Assembly (NCBI GenBank): GCA_947492175.1 | Contig: CANLMQ010000055.1 | Location: 1-25,133 of the forward strand | Length of the DNA: 25,133 bases | Reading direction: 5' to 3' | DNA from: an uncultured Draconibacterium sp. | GTDB lineage: Bacteria; Bacteroidota; Bacteroidia; Bacteroidales; Prolixibacteraceae | Notes under the pieces: generated by a model | The model's database searches: none | Seen by the model: only the letters and a program-made list of their open reading frames with translations | Told to the model about the DNA's origin: nothing | Program-made: the position numbers and the translations under genes | Shown: in pieces, positions 23,851 through 25,133 of the stretch | Layout: each line of letters begins with the position of its first letter | How positions within the stretch are numbered: the first letter of the stretch is position 1

Positions 23851-24273
23851 TTAGGCAATCTTTCTGTCGCTTTCCTGAATTTCCATGTCGTTTATACTTG
23901 CAAAACGTTTCTGCATCAGTCCATGTTCATTAAACTCCCAAAGTTCATTCCCATAGGCTCTGTACCACTGGCCGTTCTCGTCCTGAAATTCATACTCAAA
24001 ACGTACTGCAATTCTGTTTTCTCTAAACCCCCACAGCTCTTTTTTCAGTTTATAATTTCGTTCTTTTTTCCATTTCCCGGTTAAAAACCGGATAATTTCC
24101 TCGCGTCCGTTTATAAACTGAGTTCTGTTTCTCCATTCCGAATCAACGGTGTAGGCTTTCGATACTTTTATTGGATCTTTGCTGTTCCAGGCATCCTCAG
24201 CTTTTTGTACTTTTTCGAGTGCAGTTTCCAAAGTAAAAGGAGGAAGCGGGTATTTTATTTCTGTTGTGTTCAT
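23851..24273 (-). CDS. DUF1348 / SnoaL-like (NTF2-fold) protein
   Basis: A 140-residue single-domain protein of the DUF1348 family, an NTF2-like cone fold. Recognisable blocks are PPFTLETALEKVQKAEDAWNS near the start, YTVDSEWRNR near 42-51, and the FEYEFQDENGQWYRAYGNELWEF stretch (here given in parts: FEYEFQDENG, QWYRAYGNELWEF), where the Trp and Tyr residues line the usual pocket. No catalytic mechanism is known for the family. It is flanked by a terminator on its upstream side and the AraC gene 10 bp downstream, so it may be co-regulated with the regulator. Normal family length. Confidence 0.9.
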   Translation of the reverse strand: MNTTEIKYPLPPFTLETALEKVQKAEDAWNSKDPIKVSKAYTVDSEWRNRTQFINGREEIIRFLTGKWKKERNYKLKKELWGFRENRIAVRFEYEFQDENGQWYRAYGNELWEFNEHGLMQKRFASINDMEIQESDRKIA

Positions 24274-24288
24274 TTTTAGATATATTTT

Positions 24289-24328
24289 AAAAAAGGAGAA
24301 ACAGGTGTATTAGTATCTCTCCTTTTTT
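24289..24328 (-). terminator. Terminator after the AhpD-like gene
   Basis: AAAAAAGGAGA (24289-24299) and TCTCCTTTTTT (24318-24328) form an 11-bp inverted repeat with an 18-nt loop, ending in T-rich sequence on the minus strand. It separates the AhpD-like gene from DUF1348 and could act in both directions. Confidence 0.7.
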
Positions 24329-24339
24329 GGGTTTATAAA

Positions 24340-24885
24340 TTATAAGGCTGGTGCAAGCGGAAAATCGACAGGCACTTTGGTAAGGTTATGTAAGTAGTTC
24401 ATTGCGGTTTTGTCGCTTATTTGAAGAATTAAATCAACCAGGTTTTCTTTGGTGTACCCCAGGGCAAAAAACTCTTCCACGTTTTCGGTATCCGCATTAC
24501 CTCTGTTGGTTGTTAAATCTGCGGCCAGTTTTACCAATGCATTTAGTTTGGCATTTTCGCTTTGGCCTTTACGAATATCAAGTAGTTGATTGTCGTCGAA
24601 GCCATTCATTTTGCCCAGTACAATATGTGCGCTTTGACAATATACACACCCGTTTACCTGGCTGACAATAAGGTTTACGGCTTCTTTCTCTTTGTTCGAT
24701 AACGAGGTTTTGGCATTTTGATATTCAAGAAATCGTTGTAAACCATTGTCGGAGTATGCAATAGTTGCATAAAGATTGGGCACAAATCCCAGCCCCTTAT
24801 TCAGGGCCTCAAAAATTTGTTGGTTTTTAGCAGATACTTGTTCTTTGGTAGGGACACTAAATTCTGTTTTTACTAAATTTTCCAT
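24340..24885 (-). CDS. Carboxymuconolactone decarboxylase / AhpD-like protein
   Basis: A 181-residue helical protein of the CMD/AhpD superfamily, uncharacterised-peroxidase-related branch. The redox pair C-V-Y-C is at 80-83, with His87 four residues later, in the pattern VNGCVYCQSAH, so AhpD-type thiol peroxidase or disulphide reductase activity is plausible; the Glu that precedes the motif in AhpD is not clear. The rest (SVPTKEQ, FVPNLYATIAYSDNGLQRFL, LTTNRGNA) is typical of this branch. It has its own terminator before DUF1348, and probably its own promoter in the 212-bp divergent gap with the gene at 25098. Confidence 0.91.
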   Translation of the reverse strand: MENLVKTEFSVPTKEQVSAKNQQIFEALNKGLGFVPNLYATIAYSDNGLQRFLEYQNAKTSLSNKEKEAVNLIVSQVNGCVYCQSAHIVLGKMNGFDDNQLLDIRKGQSENAKLNALVKLAADLTTNRGNADTENVEEFFALGYTKENLVDLILQISDKTAMNYLHNLTKVPVDFPLAPAL

Positions 24886-25097
24886 TTTAATCTGTTTTAA
24901 AATTATTTGTAATTAATGACAGTACAAAAATGGCGAGTCTGCTACCGTTATAAAATGAACAAACTTCGTTGATGGATGGACAATTTTCATCTGGGGGCAA
25001 TCTAGAATAACAAGAGTGGGTAAAATTATAGATTGTAATTTGTTACATAACAAGGGTATGTCTTCTACTGAAATAGCTTGACTAAAAAAGTTAAGTT

Positions 25098-25133
25098 ATG
25101 AGAAAAGAAAAAGAAATGATGTTGACCAACCAT
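25098..25133 (+). CDS. Start of a gene running off the window
   Basis: ATG at 25098 opens a frame without stops to the window edge (twelve codons: MRKEKEMMLTNH). It faces away from the AhpD-like gene, so the space between is a divergent promoter region. Two further Met codons at 25116 and 25119 are possible starts. The product cannot be recognised from so few residues. Confidence 0.4.
   Translation, partial: MRKEKEMMLTNH

Noticed and set aside
23841..23858. Longer TTG-started form of the AraC regulator
   Set aside because: It would overlap the DUF1348 stop by 8 bp and use a rare start, while an ATG follows six codons later.

Overview
The window looks like a chromosomal segment of a Bacteroidota bacterium, most likely a marine or anaerobic member of the Bacteroidales/Marinilabiliales (Prolixibacteraceae-like). 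The reasons are a complete bat (aerotolerance) operon of Bacteroides type, promoters of the Bacteroidota form TAnnTTTGY at sensible distances from genes, few Shine-Dalgarno sites, and a KorAB-type 2-oxoacid:ferredoxin oxidoreductase. No rRNA, tRNA, CRISPR array or insertion sequence is visible.

Positions 1-1390: a lone FRG-domain gene sits between sequences that look like integron attC recombination sites, so it reads as a mobile gene cassette. A gene-poor strip with a possible small membrane ORF follows. Positions 1325-10005 (minus strand): an eight-gene operon, MoxR ATPase - DUF58 - BatD-like membrane protein - BatA - BatB - BatC - BatD - BatE, ends in a clear rho-independent terminator. 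Its proteins form a chaperone-like AAA+/von Willebrand A/TPR system at the membrane. Several of its spacers are made of reiterated short words.

Positions 10332-12664: a secreted alpha/beta-hydrolase esterase (minus), a small SpoIIAA/STAS-like protein of unknown function, and the tRNA pseudouridine synthase TruA. Positions 12881-16991: a textbook cobalamin riboswitch controls a five-gene plus-strand operon: a Dph6-like PP-loop ATP pyrophosphatase, the periplasmic B12-binding protein BtuF, the corrinoid adenosyltransferase CobO/BtuR, the permease BtuC and the ATPase BtuD. Together they take up and adenosylate corrinoids. The Dph6-like gene has no known B12 role and is the best candidate here for an undescribed function.

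Positions 17078-20813: a gamma-carbonic-anhydrase-like hexapeptide protein (minus), then korA-korB (plus) with a strong terminator. Positions 20860-21410 hold no gene but a long, structured, apparently non-coding element with nested inverted repeats and a perfect 12-bp hairpin; it resembles a dispersed Bacteroidota repeat. Positions 21566-24885 (minus): an MFS exporter, an AraC-family regulator, a DUF1348/SnoaL-like protein and an AhpD-like carboxymuconolactone decarboxylase, plausibly a small stress or detoxification cluster. A new plus-strand gene begins at 25098 and leaves the window.
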